A stretch of 64,000 bases of DNA from Ralstonia sp. A12 (GCF_000801955.1 NZ_JSZO01000001.1:434001-498000), one strand, 5' to 3'; numbered from the stretch's first letter, positions 8,330-18,214 are shown. The notes: generated from the letters alone by a model not told the origin. Numbers and translations are program-made.

Positions 8330-11194
8330 TTACTTGGTCAGCACGAAGCCCTTGAGCTTGGAGAACGACGCATCGATCAGCGCCTTCTGCTGCTCGTTGT
8401 GCTTGGCGTAGTAGCCCACGGCCGGCGATGCCGAAGCCGGACGGCCTGCATAGCCCAGCTTCTGGCCTTCAGCCATGTTCTCCATGATGTAGTGCTGCAC
8501 GAAGAACCAGGCGCCCTGGTTCTGCGGTTCGTCCTGGCACCACACCACTTCGGCGAGGTTCGGGTACTTCTTCAGCTCGGCCGCAAACGCCTTGTGCGGG
8601 AACGGATAGAGCTGTTCCACACGGATGATGGCGGTGTCGGTCTGGCCGCGTTCCTTGCGAGCGTTGACCAGGTCGTAGTAGACCTTGCCCGAGCACGCCA
8701 CGACGCGCTTGACCTTGGCGGCGTTCAGATCTTCTGCCGTATCGGCGATCACCGTCTCGAAATGGCCCTTTGCCAGATCGGTCAGCGGCGACACTGCGTC
8801 CTTGCTACGCAGCAGCGACTTCGGCGTCAGGATGATCAGCGGCTTGCGGAACATCCGGATCATTTGGCGGCGCAGCAGGTGGAAGATCTGTGCCGGCGTG
8901 GTCGGCTGCACCACTTGCATGTTGTGGTCTGCGCAGAGCTGCAGGTAGCGTTCCAGACGCGCCGAGCTGTGCTCCGGACCTTGGCCTTCGTAGCCGTGCG
9001 GCAGCATCAGCGTCAGGCCCGAGGCGCGGCCCCACTTCACTTCACCCGACGAGATGAACTGGTCGATCACAACCTGTGCGCCGTTGGCGAAGTCACCGAA
9101 CTGGGCTTCCCAGATCACCAGCGTGTTCGGCTCGGCCGACGAGTAGCCGTACTCGAAGCCCATCACGGCTTCTTCGGACAGCACCGAGTCGATCACGGTG
9201 AACGGTGCCTGGCTCTCCGACACGTTCTGCAGCGGGATGTAGCTGCCGGCGTCCCAGCGCTCACGGTTCTGGTCGTGCAGCACGGCGTGGCGGTGCGTGA
9301 ACGTACCGCGGCCAGCATCCTGACCGGTGATGCGCACCGGGTAGCCCGAAGCGACCAGCGAGGCGAAGGCGAGGTGCTCGCCCATACCCCAGTCCAGCGA
9401 CACATCGCCCTTGCCCATCTTGGCGCGGTTGTTGACGACGTTTTCAACCAGCGGGTGCAGCTTGAAGTGCTCGGGGATGGCGGTGATGCGCTCAGCCAGA
9501 CGCTTGAGCTCGGCCATCGGCACAGCGGTATCCGCCGAGTCCGTCCACTTGCGGTTCAGGAACGGCAGCCAATCCACCGCGAACTTGTTCTTGAAGTTCG
9601 ACAGCACCGGGTCAACCGTGTGCTTGCCGGCGTCCATGGCGGCGCGGAATTCCTGCACCAGGCCGTCCGGCTCTTCGGTCTTCAGCGTGTTTTGCGTGAC
9701 GAGACGGTCTGCGTACAGCTTGCGCGTGCCGGGGTGCGTACCGATCTTCTTGTACATCAGCGGCTGCGTCATCGCCGGCGTGTCCTGCTCGTTGTGGCCG
9801 AGCTTGCGGAAGCAGATGATGTCGACGGCGATGTCCTTCTGGAACTCCGTGCGGAAGTCCACGGCCAGTTGCATGGCCAGGACAACGGCTTCCGGATCGT
9901 CGCCGTTCACGTGCAGCACCGGCGCTTCGATCATCTTGACGACGTCGGTACAGTACAGCGTCGAGCGCGAGTCGCGCGGGTCCGACGTCGTGAAGCCGAT
10001 CTGGTTGTTGATGACGATGTGGATCGTACCGCCCGTGCCGTAACCACGCGTTTGCGCGAGGTTCAGCGTTTCCATCACAACGCCCTGGCCGGCGAAGGCC
10101 GCATCACCGTGCACTTGCACAGCCAGCACTTGCGCGCCGTGCTTGTCGTCGCGACGCTCTTGGCGCGCCTTGACCGAGCCTTCCACAACCGGGTTGACGA
10201 TTTCCAGGTGCGACGGGTTGAACGCCAGCGACAGGTGAACCGGGCCGCCCGGGGTGGTCACGTCGCTCGAGAAGCCCTTGTGGTACTTCACGTCGCCGGC
10301 CGGCAGGTCGTCCACGTGCTTGCCTTCGAATTCGGCAAACAGGTCGGCGGGCATCTTGCCCAGCGTGTTGACCAGCACGTTCAGACGGCCGCGGTGGGCC
10401 ATGCCGATCACGATTTCCTGCACGCCCTTGGCGCCGGAATGCTGGATCAGCTCGTCCATTGCCGCGATGAAGCTCTCACCGCCTTCCAGCGAGAAGCGCT
10501 TCTGACCGACGTACTTGGTATGAAGGAAGCGCTCGAGGCCTTCAGCGGCCGTCAGGCGTTCCAGGATGTGCTTTTTCTTTTCAGCCGAGAACGTCGGCTT
10601 GGAGCGGATGGTTTCCAGACGCTCTTGCCACCAGCGCTTCTGCGCCTGGTCGCTGATGTACATGAACTCGGCACCGATCGAGCCGCAGTACGTTTCGCGC
10701 AGGTTGTTGACCAGCTCGCGCAGGCTCATCGATTCTTTGCCGAAATACGTGTTGCTGGCGTTGAAAACGATGTCCTGGTCGGCTTCGGTGAAACCGTAGA
10801 AAGCCGGGTCCAGATCCGGAACCGGCGGGCGCTCCTGACGCTTGAGCGGATCAAGATCGGCCCAACGCAGGCCCACGTTGCGGTATGCCGCGACCAGTTG
10901 CGTCGCCGCCACGCGCTTGCGACCCATATCGGAATCGGCAGACGCGACGATCGTCTTGATCGGGCCAGCTTTGGCGCGCTCAGCGAACGAGGTAACGATG
11001 GGGGCGTGGGCGATATCCCGGGCGTTGGAACCGTCGACGGCGGGGACGTTCTGCAGCGCATCGAAGTACGCGCGCAGGGCCTCGCTAACGGACGTGGGAT
11101 CTTGAAGGTACGCTTCGTACTGATCTTCAACGTAGGCGGCGTTGCCGCCGGACAGGTACGAAGTGTCCAGGTACTGCTTATACAGCTCAGTCAT
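8330..11194 (-). CDS. odhA: 2-oxoglutarate dehydrogenase E1 component
   Basis: A 954-residue thiamine-diphosphate enzyme that decarboxylates 2-oxoglutarate and succinylates the E2 lipoyl group. The N-terminal E2-binding segment YLSGGNAAYVEDQYEAYL is present. The ThDP domain shows GMAHRGRLNVLVN and a GDAAFAGQG segment, and the C-terminal half has the transketolase-like pyrimidine domain and the usual OGDH tail. Length matches the family. It is first of the operon odhA–odhB–lpdA. The 285-base upstream gap (11195–11479) separates it from ugpQ and holds a large inverted repeat near its far end; I could not pick out a convincing promoter there. Confidence 0.96.
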   Translation of the reverse strand: MTELYKQYLDTSYLSGGNAAYVEDQYEAYLQDPTSVSEALRAYFDALQNVPAVDGSNARDIAHAPIVTSFAERAKAGPIKTIVASADSDMGRKRVAATQLVAAYRNVGLRWADLDPLKRQERPPVPDLDPAFYGFTEADQDIVFNASNTYFGKESMSLRELVNNLRETYCGSIGAEFMYISDQAQKRWWQERLETIRSKPTFSAEKKKHILERLTAAEGLERFLHTKYVGQKRFSLEGGESFIAAMDELIQHSGAKGVQEIVIGMAHRGRLNVLVNTLGKMPADLFAEFEGKHVDDLPAGDVKYHKGFSSDVTTPGGPVHLSLAFNPSHLEIVNPVVEGSVKARQERRDDKHGAQVLAVQVHGDAAFAGQGVVMETLNLAQTRGYGTGGTIHIVINNQIGFTTSDPRDSRSTLYCTDVVKMIEAPVLHVNGDDPEAVVLAMQLAVDFRTEFQKDIAVDIICFRKLGHNEQDTPAMTQPLMYKKIGTHPGTRKLYADRLVTQNTLKTEEPDGLVQEFRAAMDAGKHTVDPVLSNFKNKFAVDWLPFLNRKWTDSADTAVPMAELKRLAERITAIPEHFKLHPLVENVVNNRAKMGKGDVSLDWGMGEHLAFASLVASGYPVRITGQDAGRGTFTHRHAVLHDQNRERWDAGSYIPLQNVSESQAPFTVIDSVLSEEAVMGFEYGYSSAEPNTLVIWEAQFGDFANGAQVVIDQFISSGEVKWGRASGLTLMLPHGYEGQGPEHSSARLERYLQLCADHNMQVVQPTTPAQIFHLLRRQMIRMFRKPLIILTPKSLLRSKDAVSPLTDLAKGHFETVIADTAEDLNAAKVKRVVACSGKVYYDLVNARKERGQTDTAIIRVEQLYPFPHKAFAAELKKYPNLAEVVWCQDEPQNQGAWFFVQHYIMENMAEGQKLGYAGRPASASPAVGYYAKHNEQQKALIDASFSKLKGFVLTK

Positions 11195-11426
11195 GGGGCG
11201 CTCACTTTTCTCCGGGTCTGCCGGAGTTCAGCGGGTTCATCAACCTTCCGCGACACGGCTTGACCGGTTAGCGGATCGCAAACTAAATCGCCTGAAATCA
11301 CCTGATCGGACCGGATCGCGCATGGCAGAAAGGAGGTACCGAGACAGCTTTTACAGACAAGTTGTGCGGGAAGGACCTAAGTCTTCACGGGCGGGAAGCA
11401 TAGCACGTTTATAAGCAATATTCAGA

Positions 11427-11470
11427 TTCTTTGACGTGACAACGGCGCGTTGTTTTGCTACGTCAAAGAA
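11427..11470. repeat. Nested perfect inverted repeat downstream of ugpQ
   Basis: TTCTTTGACGT at 11427–11437 pairs perfectly with ACGTCAAAGAA at 11460–11470. Inside the 22-base spacer a second hairpin forms from ACAACG (11439–11444) and CGTTGT (11448–11453). It begins 9 bases after the ugpQ stop codon. No T-run follows on the minus strand, so it is not a textbook intrinsic terminator, but it is well placed to protect or end the ugp transcript. Confidence 0.7.
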
Positions 11471-11479
11471 CCGTTTTCA

Positions 11480-12238
11480 TCACATTCCGGCGGGTGAAAT
11501 TCGATCGACCCAATCGGTGATCAAGCCGTCCAGGCCGGCGCCCCACAGCAGATGCGCGCGATCGATATCGTTGACGGTATAGCAGCAAACGCGGAAGCCG
11601 GCGGCGTGTGCCTCGGCAATGATTTCGGGCGTGAGTTCACGATGGTTGGCGTCGAGCGCAACACAGTCGAGAGCACGCAGGCGATCAAGCCAGTCGGCCG
11701 GCAGCTTGTCGAGCAGCAGCGCGCGCGGCAATTCCGGTACGGCTTCCCGCGCGGCGGCCAGCGCCTCTTCCGAGAACGACGACAGCAGCGGCGGCACATC
11801 GGCGCCATCCCACAGCGTGCGGGCATCCAGCGCCACCGCTGCGCCCGTGCGCCATTCCGCGCCGGGCACGGGCTTGATCTCGATGTTGGCGAGGAAGTTG
11901 TTGGCACGCAGGTAGCGGGCGATGGCCGCCAACGTGGGCACGGGCTCACCGGCGTAGGCGGGGCTGTGCCAGCTACCGGCATCCAGTTGCGCGATCTGGC
12001 CCAGCGTGAGCGCGTCGAGGCGGCCGTGGCCGTTCGTGGTGCGATCGAGCGTGGCGTCGTGCAGCAGCACGGACACGCCGTCGCCCGAGAGCTTCACGTC
12101 GAACTCGAACATGCGATAGCCGAACGAGGCGCCGTGGCGGAAAGCGGCCAGCGTGTTCTCCGGCGCCAACTTGCCCGCGCCCCGGTGTGCAATGGCACGC
12201 GGATACGGCCAAGCCGGCAAGGTGCGTGCGTCGCTCAT
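11480..12238 (-). CDS. ugpQ: Glycerophosphodiester phosphodiesterase
   Basis: A 252-residue cytoplasmic GDPD-family enzyme with no signal peptide. It hydrolyses glycerophosphodiesters, such as those from phospholipid turnover, to glycerol-3-phosphate and an alcohol. The TIM-barrel motifs are present: [14 protein letters not shown] near residue 16 (catalytic His and metal-binding Glu), [10 protein letters not shown] near 44 and [11 protein letters not shown] near 57 (second catalytic His). Its ATG overlaps the ugpC stop codon by 4 bases (ATGA), so it is translationally coupled to the transporter. Cytoplasmic location and position fit UgpQ rather than periplasmic GlpQ. Confidence 0.93.
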   Translation of the reverse strand: MSDARTLPAWPYPRAIAHRGAGKLAPENTLAAFRHGASFGYRMFEFDVKLSGDGVSVLLHDATLDRTTNGHGRLDALTLGQIAQLDAGSWHSPAYAGEPVPTLAAIARYLRANNFLANIEIKPVPGAEWRTGAAVALDARTLWDGADVPPLLSSFSEEALAAAREAVPELPRALLLDKLPADWLDRLRALDCVALDANHRELTPEIIAEAHAAGFRVCCYTVNDIDRAHLLWGAGLDGLITDWVDRISPAGM

Positions 12239-13332
12239 GCCAGCGCCTCGATGCGGCGTGTGGTCTGCGGATCGAACCAGTGCAGGTGCTCGGCGGAGGT
12301 GGTGATAGGCAACTTATCGCCAGCCTTCACGCCGGCGTGCGGCTCCAGGCGAACGACGACCGGATGACCGGCCAGCGCGCCGTACGCAAACGCATCAGCG
12401 CCAAGGGCTTCGACCACGCGCACGTCGACAAAGGCGATGGCTTGATCGGCCGAACACGGCTCGATGTGCTCGGGGCGCAAACCCATCAGAGCGCGCTCCG
12501 GCAAGTGCAGGCTCATCGGTAGGTGGCCGAGTGTGGCCGCAGCATCGCCTTCCTTCGCGCCATCCACTCGGATCTGCGCGCCCTCACCCGCATGACGCGA
12601 CACTGGCACGAGGTTCATCGGCGGCGAGCCGATGAAGCTGGCCACAAACGTGCTCGCGGGGCGCGAGTACACCTCAAGCGGGGTGCCGATCTGCTCAACC
12701 CGGCCGCCGTTGAGCACCATCATGCGATCGGCCAACGTCATGGCTTCGACCTGATCGTGCGTCACATACAGGCTGGTGGTACGCAGGCGGCGATGCAGAT
12801 CCTTCAGCTCCAGGCGCATCTGCACGCGCAGCTTGGCATCCAGGTTAGAGAGCGGCTCGTCAAACAGGAATACAGCAGGCTCACGCACGATCGCGCGGCC
12901 CATGGCCACACGCTGACGCTGACCACCCGAGAGCTGACGCGGTTTGCGATCGAGCAGCTTGCCGAGTTCGAGAATGCCCGCAGCCTGTTCCACGCGTGCC
13001 TGAATGTCGCTCTTGGGCAGGCCGCGAATCTTCAGGCCGTAGGCCATGTTGTCGAACACGCTCATGTGCGGATACAGCGCGTAGTTCTGGAACACCATCG
13101 CGATATCGCGCTCGGCGGGTTCCAGTTCGTTGACGACGCGCTCACCAATCCACACCTCGCCGCCGGTGATGGGCTCCAGGCCCGCCACCATGCGCAGCAG
13201 CGTGGATTTGCCGCAGCCCGACGGGCCGACGATGACGATGAATTCCCCATCGCCGATTTCCATGTCGATGCCGTGCACGACCTGGAGGTTGGCGTAGTGC
13301 TTTTGGACGTTGCGTAGAGACAGTTTTGCCAT
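12235..13332 (-). CDS. ugpC: sn-glycerol-3-phosphate ABC transporter ATP-binding protein
   Basis: A 365-residue ATPase of the CUT1 sugar ABC family. The nucleotide-binding domain has Walker [10 protein letters not shown] (near residues 37–45), the signature [14 protein letters not shown] (near 133), Walker [15 protein letters not shown] (near 153) and the H-loop THDQ. The C-terminal third is the MalK-type TOBE/regulatory domain. It couples ATP hydrolysis to uptake through UgpAE of glycerol-3-phosphate or glycerophosphodiesters delivered by UgpB. It lies between ugpE (24-base gap) and ugpQ (4-base overlap). Confidence 0.94.
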   Translation of the reverse strand: MAKLSLRNVQKHYANLQVVHGIDMEIGDGEFIVIVGPSGCGKSTLLRMVAGLEPITGGEVWIGERVVNELEPAERDIAMVFQNYALYPHMSVFDNMAYGLKIRGLPKSDIQARVEQAAGILELGKLLDRKPRQLSGGQRQRVAMGRAIVREPAVFLFDEPLSNLDAKLRVQMRLELKDLHRRLRTTSLYVTHDQVEAMTLADRMMVLNGGRVEQIGTPLEVYSRPASTFVASFIGSPPMNLVPVSRHAGEGAQIRVDGAKEGDAAATLGHLPMSLHLPERALMGLRPEHIEPCSADQAIAFVDVRVVEALGADAFAYGALAGHPVVVRLEPHAGVKAGDKLPITTSAEHLHWFDPQTTRRIEALA

Positions 13333-13356
13333 TGCGATGTGTCTTTTGCTTTTCGC

Positions 13357-14205
13357 TTACTTTTCAGTTTCCACCAGGCCCTTCACGAACCACCGCTGCA
13401 TGCCAATCACGATTGCTGCGGGCGGCAGCATGGCCAGCATCACAGTGGCCATCAGCAGGTTCCAGTCGGTGGCGGAATCGCCGGAGCGGGAGATCATCTG
13501 GGTCACGCCCAGCACGATGGGGGTCATGTTCTTCTCGGTCGTGATCAGCAGCGGCCAGAGATACTGGTTCCAGCCGTAGATGAACTGAATCACGAACAGC
13601 GCCGCGATGCTGGTACGCGAAAGCGGCAGCACCACGTCCCAGAAGAACTTGAGCGGCCCGGCGCCATCAATGCGCGCGGCTTCTGCCAGCTCATCCGGAA
13701 TGGTCAGGAAGAACTGCCGGAACAGGAACGTGGCCGTGGCCGACGCGATGATCGGGATCGTCATGCCAGCGTAGCTGTTCAGCATGCCAAGATCCGACAC
13801 TACCTTGTACGTGGGCAGAATCCGCACCTCCACCGGCAGCATCAGCGTGACGAAGATCAGCCAGAAGAACGTCTTGCGCAGCGGGAACTTGAAATAGACG
13901 ATCGCGAAGGCCGAGATGATGGAGATTGCGATCTTCCCGAGCGAGATGCCCAGCGCCATGATCAGGCTGTTCATCAGCATGGTGCCGACCGGTGTGGCCG
14001 AGTTGCCCATGCCCTGCGTGAGCACCGTGCGGTAGTTCTCGATCAGGTGCGGACCGGGAATCAGTGTCATCGGCGCCTGCAGCACCTGCTCGGTCGTCAG
14101 CGACGACGCGACGAAAACCACATACACCGGAAACGCCACGACGATCACACCGAGAATCAGCACGACGTGGGTGAGGAAGTCCAGGAATGGACGGCGTTCA
14201 ATCAT
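13357..14205 (-). CDS. ugpE: sn-glycerol-3-phosphate ABC transporter permease UgpE
   Basis: A 282-residue inner-membrane permease with six predicted helices, starting with FLDFLTHVVLILGVIVVAFP. The EAA loop is visible near residue 190 as ELAEAARIDGAGPLKFFWDV, the contact site for the ATPase UgpC. It pairs with UgpA to form the channel. AAGGAGGG precedes the ATG by a few bases, and ugpA ends 17 bases upstream. Length and topology match UgpE. Confidence 0.93.
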   Translation of the reverse strand: MIERRPFLDFLTHVVLILGVIVVAFPVYVVFVASSLTTEQVLQAPMTLIPGPHLIENYRTVLTQGMGNSATPVGTMLMNSLIMALGISLGKIAISIISAFAIVYFKFPLRKTFFWLIFVTLMLPVEVRILPTYKVVSDLGMLNSYAGMTIPIIASATATFLFRQFFLTIPDELAEAARIDGAGPLKFFWDVVLPLSRTSIAALFVIQFIYGWNQYLWPLLITTEKNMTPIVLGVTQMISRSGDSATDWNLLMATVMLAMLPPAAIVIGMQRWFVKGLVETEK

Positions 14206-14222
14206 GGTTCCATGCCCTCCTT

Positions 14223-15104
14223 TTAGTATTGGACTTTGCGTTCAACATAGCGGAACTGGACGATCGTCAGTACGATCACCAGACCCATCAGGATCACCGA
14301 CTGCGCCGCTGAACCACCGATGTCGAGCCCACGCACGCCGTCCTGATACACCTTGAAGACCAGCGTCTCAGTGGCTTTGAACGGCCCGCCCTGCGTGACC
14401 GAATCGATGATGGCGAAGGTATCGAAGAACGCGTACACCACGTTCACCACCATCAGGAAGAACGTGGTGGGCGACAGCAGCGGGAAGACGATCGACCAGA
14501 AGCGCTTCCACGGCCCGGCACCGTCAATGGCGGCCGCTTCGATCAGCGATTTGGGAATGCTCTGCAGCCCCGCCAGGAAGAACAGGAAGTTGTAGCTGAT
14601 CTGCTTCCACGCCGCGATGATGACGACCAGGAACAGCGCCTGCTCGCCATTGAGCACGTAGTTCCACTCCACACCCATCTTGTGGATGACGAAGGACACG
14701 ATGCCCAGTGTCGGGTTGAACAGGAAGCTCCACAGCACGCCTGCCACGGCCGGCGCAATCGCGTACGGCCAGATCAGGAAGGTCTTGTAGAACGTGGCGC
14801 CACGCAATGCGCGATCGGCAAAGTACGCCAGCGCCAACGAGGTGCCCAGACCGACAAGCGCTACGCCGATGGCGAATACCGCCGTGGTCTTGAACGATCC
14901 GAGATAGGTTGGATCGGCAAAGAGATCACGAAAGTTCTCCAGCCCCACGAATTCGAGGTTGATGCCAAAGGCGTCCTGACGCAGCAGCGATTGATACAGC
15001 GCCTGCCCTGCCGGCCAGAAGAAGAACACCAGAGTGATGATGATCTGCGGGGCCACCAGCACATAGGGCAGCCAGCGCGATCGGAAAACAACGCGTTTTT
15101 CCAT
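14223..15104 (-). CDS. ugpA: sn-glycerol-3-phosphate ABC transporter permease UgpA
   Basis: A 293-residue permease with six predicted helices and the EAA motif [17 protein letters not shown] in the last third, partner of UgpE. The reading frame is open up to 15221, but the extra 39 residues are hydrophilic and unlike the family. The ATG at 15104 (protein beginning [20 protein letters not shown]) leads straight into the first helix, so I chose it; its ribosome site is weak. It is separated from ugpB by 76 bases that hold a strong hairpin. Confidence 0.93.
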   Translation of the reverse strand: MEKRVVFRSRWLPYVLVAPQIIITLVFFFWPAGQALYQSLLRQDAFGINLEFVGLENFRDLFADPTYLGSFKTTAVFAIGVALVGLGTSLALAYFADRALRGATFYKTFLIWPYAIAPAVAGVLWSFLFNPTLGIVSFVIHKMGVEWNYVLNGEQALFLVVIIAAWKQISYNFLFFLAGLQSIPKSLIEAAAIDGAGPWKRFWSIVFPLLSPTTFFLMVVNVVYAFFDTFAIIDSVTQGGPFKATETLVFKVYQDGVRGLDIGGSAAQSVILMGLVIVLTIVQFRYVERKVQY

Positions 15105-15122
15105 GCGACATTCCAAAAACGC

Positions 15123-15157
15123 ACCGCCGGCCGGTGCAAGTGCACAAGGCCGGCGGT
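15123..15157. repeat. Perfect 10-bp inverted repeat between ugpB and ugpA
   Basis: ACCGCCGGCC at 15123–15132 pairs with GGCCGGCGGT at 15148–15157, with a small nested palindrome GTGCA-AG-TGCAC in the loop. There is no T-run on the minus strand, so readthrough into ugpA is expected. Hairpins at this place, after the binding-protein gene and before the permease genes, commonly stabilise the upstream mRNA segment and raise the dose of binding protein. Confidence 0.65.
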
Positions 15158-15180
15158 TGACGACGAGCGCAGTGTCGCGC

Positions 15181-16503
15181 TTATTCCTTGACGGTCTTCT
15201 CGAAGCGGACGAGCAGCTCATTGCCGCGAGCCACGGCCGAATCCAGCGCTTCCTTCGGCTGCTTCTTGCCGGCCCAGACGGACTCCAGCTCTTCGTCGAT
15301 CACCTGACGAATCTGCGGGAAGTTGCCCAGACGGATGCCACGCGACTTGTCGGTCGTCTTGACGATCATCTGCTTGACGGCCACGTCGGCGCCCGGGTTC
15401 TTGTCATAGAAGCCCGACTTCTTCGTCAGCTCATACGCTTCCATCGTCACAGGCAGATAGCCGGTTGCCTGGTGCCAGTCCGACTGGATATCCGGGCGCG
15501 ACAGGAACGTGAAGAACTTGGCAACGCCCTTGTACTCCTCGGCCTTATGACCGCCCATCACCCACAGCGACGCGCCGCCGATGATGGTGTTCTGCGGTGC
15601 GCCGGGCACACCGGCCTCGTACGGCAGCGGTGCCGGGCTGAAGGCGAACTTGGTGCCCACGCTCTTGCGGATGTTCGCCAGCGCCGCCGACGAACCCGTG
15701 TGCATGGCGCACTCACCGGCGATGAACTTCGCCTTTGGCTCGTCCTTGCGGCCGGCGTAGGTGAAGTAGCCCTTCTTCTGCATGTCGAGCAGGTTCTCGA
15801 TGTGCTTGATCTGCACCGGGCCATTGAAATTCAGGCGCGCCTTCGGGCCACCGAAGCCGTTGTTCTCGGTCGCGAACGACACGTTGTGCCAGGCCGAGAA
15901 GCTCTCCAGATGCACCCACGACTGCCAGTCGGTCGTGTAGCCGCACGGCACGCCGGCAGCCTTCAGCTTGGCCGCATCGATGGCGACTTCCTGCCACGTT
16001 GCGGGCGGCTTGTTCGGATCAAGGCCGGCCTTCTTGAAGGCGTCCTTGTTGTAATACATGATCGTCGTCGAGCTGTTGAACGGGAACGACAGCATCTCGC
16101 CCTTATTTGACGTGTAGTAGCCCGCCACCGCCGGCACGTAGGCCTTCGGGTCGAACTTCTCACCGGCGTCCTTCATGATCTTGGCCACTGGCACGATGGC
16201 GCCCTTGGCGTTCATCATCGTGGCAGTACCCACTTCGAACACCTGCAGGATGGCCGGCGCATTGCCGGCACGGAAGGCCGCAATGCCCGCCGCCAGCGAT
16301 TCGTCGTACTGGCCCTTGTAGACCGGCACGATCTTGTAGTCAGACTGACTGGCGTTGAACTTGGTGGCGATCTCGTTCACCTTGTCGTTCAAGGCGCCTT
16401 CCATCGAATGCCACCACTGGATTTCCGTCACTGCGTACGCGCCTTGCGCAAACGTACACGCGGCCAGCACTGCCGCCGCCCCCGCAATCTTCTTGATCGA
16501 CAT
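15181..16503 (-). CDS. ugpB: Periplasmic sn-glycerol-3-phosphate binding protein UgpB
   Basis: A 440-residue family 1 extracellular solute-binding protein. The signal peptide runs from the ATG through a hydrophobic Ala-rich stretch and ends near residue 24 (…QGAYA, then [12 protein letters not shown]). It captures glycerol-3-phosphate or glycerophosphodiesters in the periplasm for UgpAE. The ATG at 16503 has AGGAGA at ideal distance; the open frame extends further upstream but the signal peptide and ribosome site fix the start. It is first of ugpBAECQ, the usual order. Possible PhoB half-sites lie upstream. Confidence 0.95.
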   Translation of the reverse strand: MSIKKIAGAAAVLAACTFAQGAYAVTEIQWWHSMEGALNDKVNEIATKFNASQSDYKIVPVYKGQYDESLAAGIAAFRAGNAPAILQVFEVGTATMMNAKGAIVPVAKIMKDAGEKFDPKAYVPAVAGYYTSNKGEMLSFPFNSSTTIMYYNKDAFKKAGLDPNKPPATWQEVAIDAAKLKAAGVPCGYTTDWQSWVHLESFSAWHNVSFATENNGFGGPKARLNFNGPVQIKHIENLLDMQKKGYFTYAGRKDEPKAKFIAGECAMHTGSSAALANIRKSVGTKFAFSPAPLPYEAGVPGAPQNTIIGGASLWVMGGHKAEEYKGVAKFFTFLSRPDIQSDWHQATGYLPVTMEAYELTKKSGFYDKNPGADVAVKQMIVKTTDKSRGIRLGNFPQIRQVIDEELESVWAGKKQPKEALDSAVARGNELLVRFEKTVKE

Positions 16504-16584
16504 TATTTCTCCTGGTTTCGACCCGGCGGGCTCCCTCGCTCCGCCCACGGCGCGCCGACTGTATAGGCACGGTCGGTCATTTTT

Positions 16585-16617
16585 GTGACAGCGGGATGTT
16601 ACGTGTCTTTCTGTCAT
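16585..16617. promoter_or_regulatory. Possible PhoB half-sites upstream of ugpB
   Basis: Two CTGTCAY heptamers face each other: CTGTCAC on the minus strand at 16585–16591 and CTGTCAT on the plus strand at 16611–16617. On the minus strand a weaker heptamer GTAACAT sits 11 bases upstream of the first, the Pho-box period. A full box of two heptamers with an AT-rich linker is not seen, so the call rests mainly on the known PhoB control of ugp in enterobacteria. Confidence 0.3.
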
Positions 16618-16701
16618 AAAGAAATTGGGAGTTCCCTCCAAGGTTTGACTTGCAACGGCCGTTAGAATGGATTGAAGCCATCCCTTTTTTGCACACGCAG
16701 C

Positions 16702-17616
16702 ATGCTCGCTCCGCCGACCTCCTCCACCCCGTCCGCCTCTGCCGGTTCGCCCGATTCCGCACCTGAATCCACCCCGGTGATTGCAGCCCGGCGCATTCCG
16801 TTGGCCTTGCACCAACTCTCGGATGATGCGCTGCGCAATATCACCGGCGTGTTTACCGACGTGGACGGCACGCTCACGACGCGCGGCAAGCTGCCGGCCC
16901 AGGCGTACTCGGCGCTGGAGCGGCTGCACCGCGCGGGCATCAAGGTCGTACCGGTCACCGGCCGCTCGATTGCCTGGTGCGAAGTCATTACGCGGTTGTG
17001 GCCGGTCGATGCCGTGATTGGTGAGAACGGCGCGTTTGCCATGCGCATCGATTCACGCGGGCACCTGACCACCGATTTCGTCGACGACGCGCAAACGCGC
17101 GCGCGCAACCTCGAACGCATCCGCGAAATCGGTGCGGAAGTCATGCGTGCGGTGCCAGGCTCAGCGTTGGCGACCGACCAGGCCTGGCACGCGGCCGACC
17201 TGGCCGTCGATCATGCCGAACAAGTCCCGCCGCTGCCGCAGAACGCGGTGCAGCACATCGTCGACATCATGCGCACGCACGGCATGCATGCGACCGTCAG
17301 CTCGATCCACGTCAACGGCTGGTTTGGCAGGCATGACAAGTTGAGCGCCAGCGTGGCACTCGCCCGCCGCGCCTTCGGCACCGACCTGCATGACGAACGC
17401 GAGCGCTGGGTGTTCGTGGGCGACTCCGCCAACGATGCAGCGATGTTCGAGTTCTTCCCACTCTCGGTCGGTGTGGCCAATGTGGTGGAGGTGATCGACA
17501 CGCTGCCCATGCCGCCGGCCTACCTGACTGTGGCCGAAGGCGGCGGCGGTTTTGCAGAAGTGGCCGAGCGCATTCTTGGGGCACGCGCGCCCGCGCTTCC
17601 CGCCCCGCGCGGCTGA
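16702..17616 (+). CDS. HAD-superfamily hydrolase, sugar-phosphatase-like (IIB type)
   Basis: A 304-residue soluble HAD hydrolase. Motif I is FTDVDGTLT near residue 52, motif II is in VVPVTGRS near 83, and motif IV is [13 protein letters not shown] near 242, giving a Mg-dependent phosphatase. The insert type and [10 protein letters not shown] near 104 resemble the Cof/phosphomannomutase-like IIB group, whose usual substrates are small sugar phosphates; the real substrate cannot be read. The first 35 residues are Ser/Pro-rich and look disordered. A TTG at 16672 would add ten residues, but I prefer the ATG at 16702. It is divergent from ugpB. Confidence 0.8.
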   Translation: MLAPPTSSTPSASAGSPDSAPESTPVIAARRIPLALHQLSDDALRNITGVFTDVDGTLTTRGKLPAQAYSALERLHRAGIKVVPVTGRSIAWCEVITRLWPVDAVIGENGAFAMRIDSRGHLTTDFVDDAQTRARNLERIREIGAEVMRAVPGSALATDQAWHAADLAVDHAEQVPPLPQNAVQHIVDIMRTHGMHATVSSIHVNGWFGRHDKLSASVALARRAFGTDLHDERERWVFVGDSANDAAMFEFFPLSVGVANVVEVIDTLPMPPAYLTVAEGGGGFAEVAERILGARAPALPAPRG

Positions 17617-17620
17617 CGAC

Positions 17621-17654
17621 ACGGCCGCCGGCCCGAGCAGCGGCGGGCGGCCGT
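17621..17654 (+). terminator. Terminator-like hairpin after the HAD hydrolase
   Basis: ACGGCCGCC at 17621–17629 pairs perfectly with GGCGGCCGT at 17646–17654, starting 4 bases after the stop codon of the hydrolase. The following bases contain only a short T-run, so termination strength is uncertain. Confidence 0.5.
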
Positions 17655-17839
17655 CAGCCGTTTCTCAGTTTCCCCCAACTCCTCTCACGTATCGGTGCGC
17701 GCACGCGGCACGCTGTTTGCGCCACGTTAGTGCGCCGCACCGATTTGTGTCACGCACACGCCTCATCGTGGTGCGCGAGGCGTATCCGTAGCATGCGGCG
17801 CGCCCTTCCCATCCGATCTCCATCCGATAGGAGCCTCTC

Positions 17840-18166
17840 ATGCAAACCCAGAAAATACGACAGCGACTCGAGCACGCCGAGCACACCATCGCCGAACTCT
17901 CTCAGTTGTGCATGTCACAGCACGGCGTGCCCGACGCGCTCAAGCATTCAGTCGAGCAGTTGGATGAACAAGCTCGCGAATGCCACGCCCGGCTCGAAAA
18001 CACCCAGGACACGCAGGCACTCGTACAGGCCGTTGATCAGTTGGAGGCCGCCTCCGACCGCGCCAAGATGGCATGCCGAAGCGCCGGCAAGATTGACCAC
18101 AGCGTGCACGCCGCCGTCATGCGCACGCACGACGAGCTCTCGCGCCTGAAGCACCATCTGCACTAA
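17840..18166 (+). CDS. Small helical protein of unknown function
   Basis: A 108-residue protein I do not recognise. It is rich in Gln, Glu, His and Ala and almost entirely predicted helical, with heptad-like spacing across residues 5–105 that suggests a coiled coil or helical bundle. It has no signal peptide or membrane segment. Three cysteines (near residues 24, 48 and 80) and many histidines are present. AGGAG lies upstream of the ATG at good spacing, and codon use matches neighbours, so it is probably expressed. It stands alone on the plus strand, convergent with ntrC. The 223-base gap upstream contains a 9-base inverted repeat (17691–17699 with 17736–17744). Confidence 0.7.
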   Translation: MQTQKIRQRLEHAEHTIAELSQLCMSQHGVPDALKHSVEQLDEQARECHARLENTQDTQALVQAVDQLEAASDRAKMACRSAGKIDHSVHAAVMRTHDELSRLKHHLH

Positions 18167-18176
18167 GCGCCCCCCC

Positions 18177-18214
18177 AAAAAAAGAGGGCGGACTCCCTTT
18201 CGGAAATCCGCCCA
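18177..18214 (-). terminator. Intrinsic terminator downstream of ntrC
   Basis: On the minus strand the stem GGGCGGA/TCCGCCC (18208–18214 with 18187–18193) is followed by TC and a run of eight T (18184–18177). It lies about 55 bases past the ntrC stop codon and faces the convergent small gene ending at 18166. Confidence 0.85.

Noticed and set aside
8399-11263. 954-codon open frame on the plus strand opposite odhA
   Set aside because: Exact antisense shadow of odhA caused by third-position GC bias; no family motifs or ribosome site.
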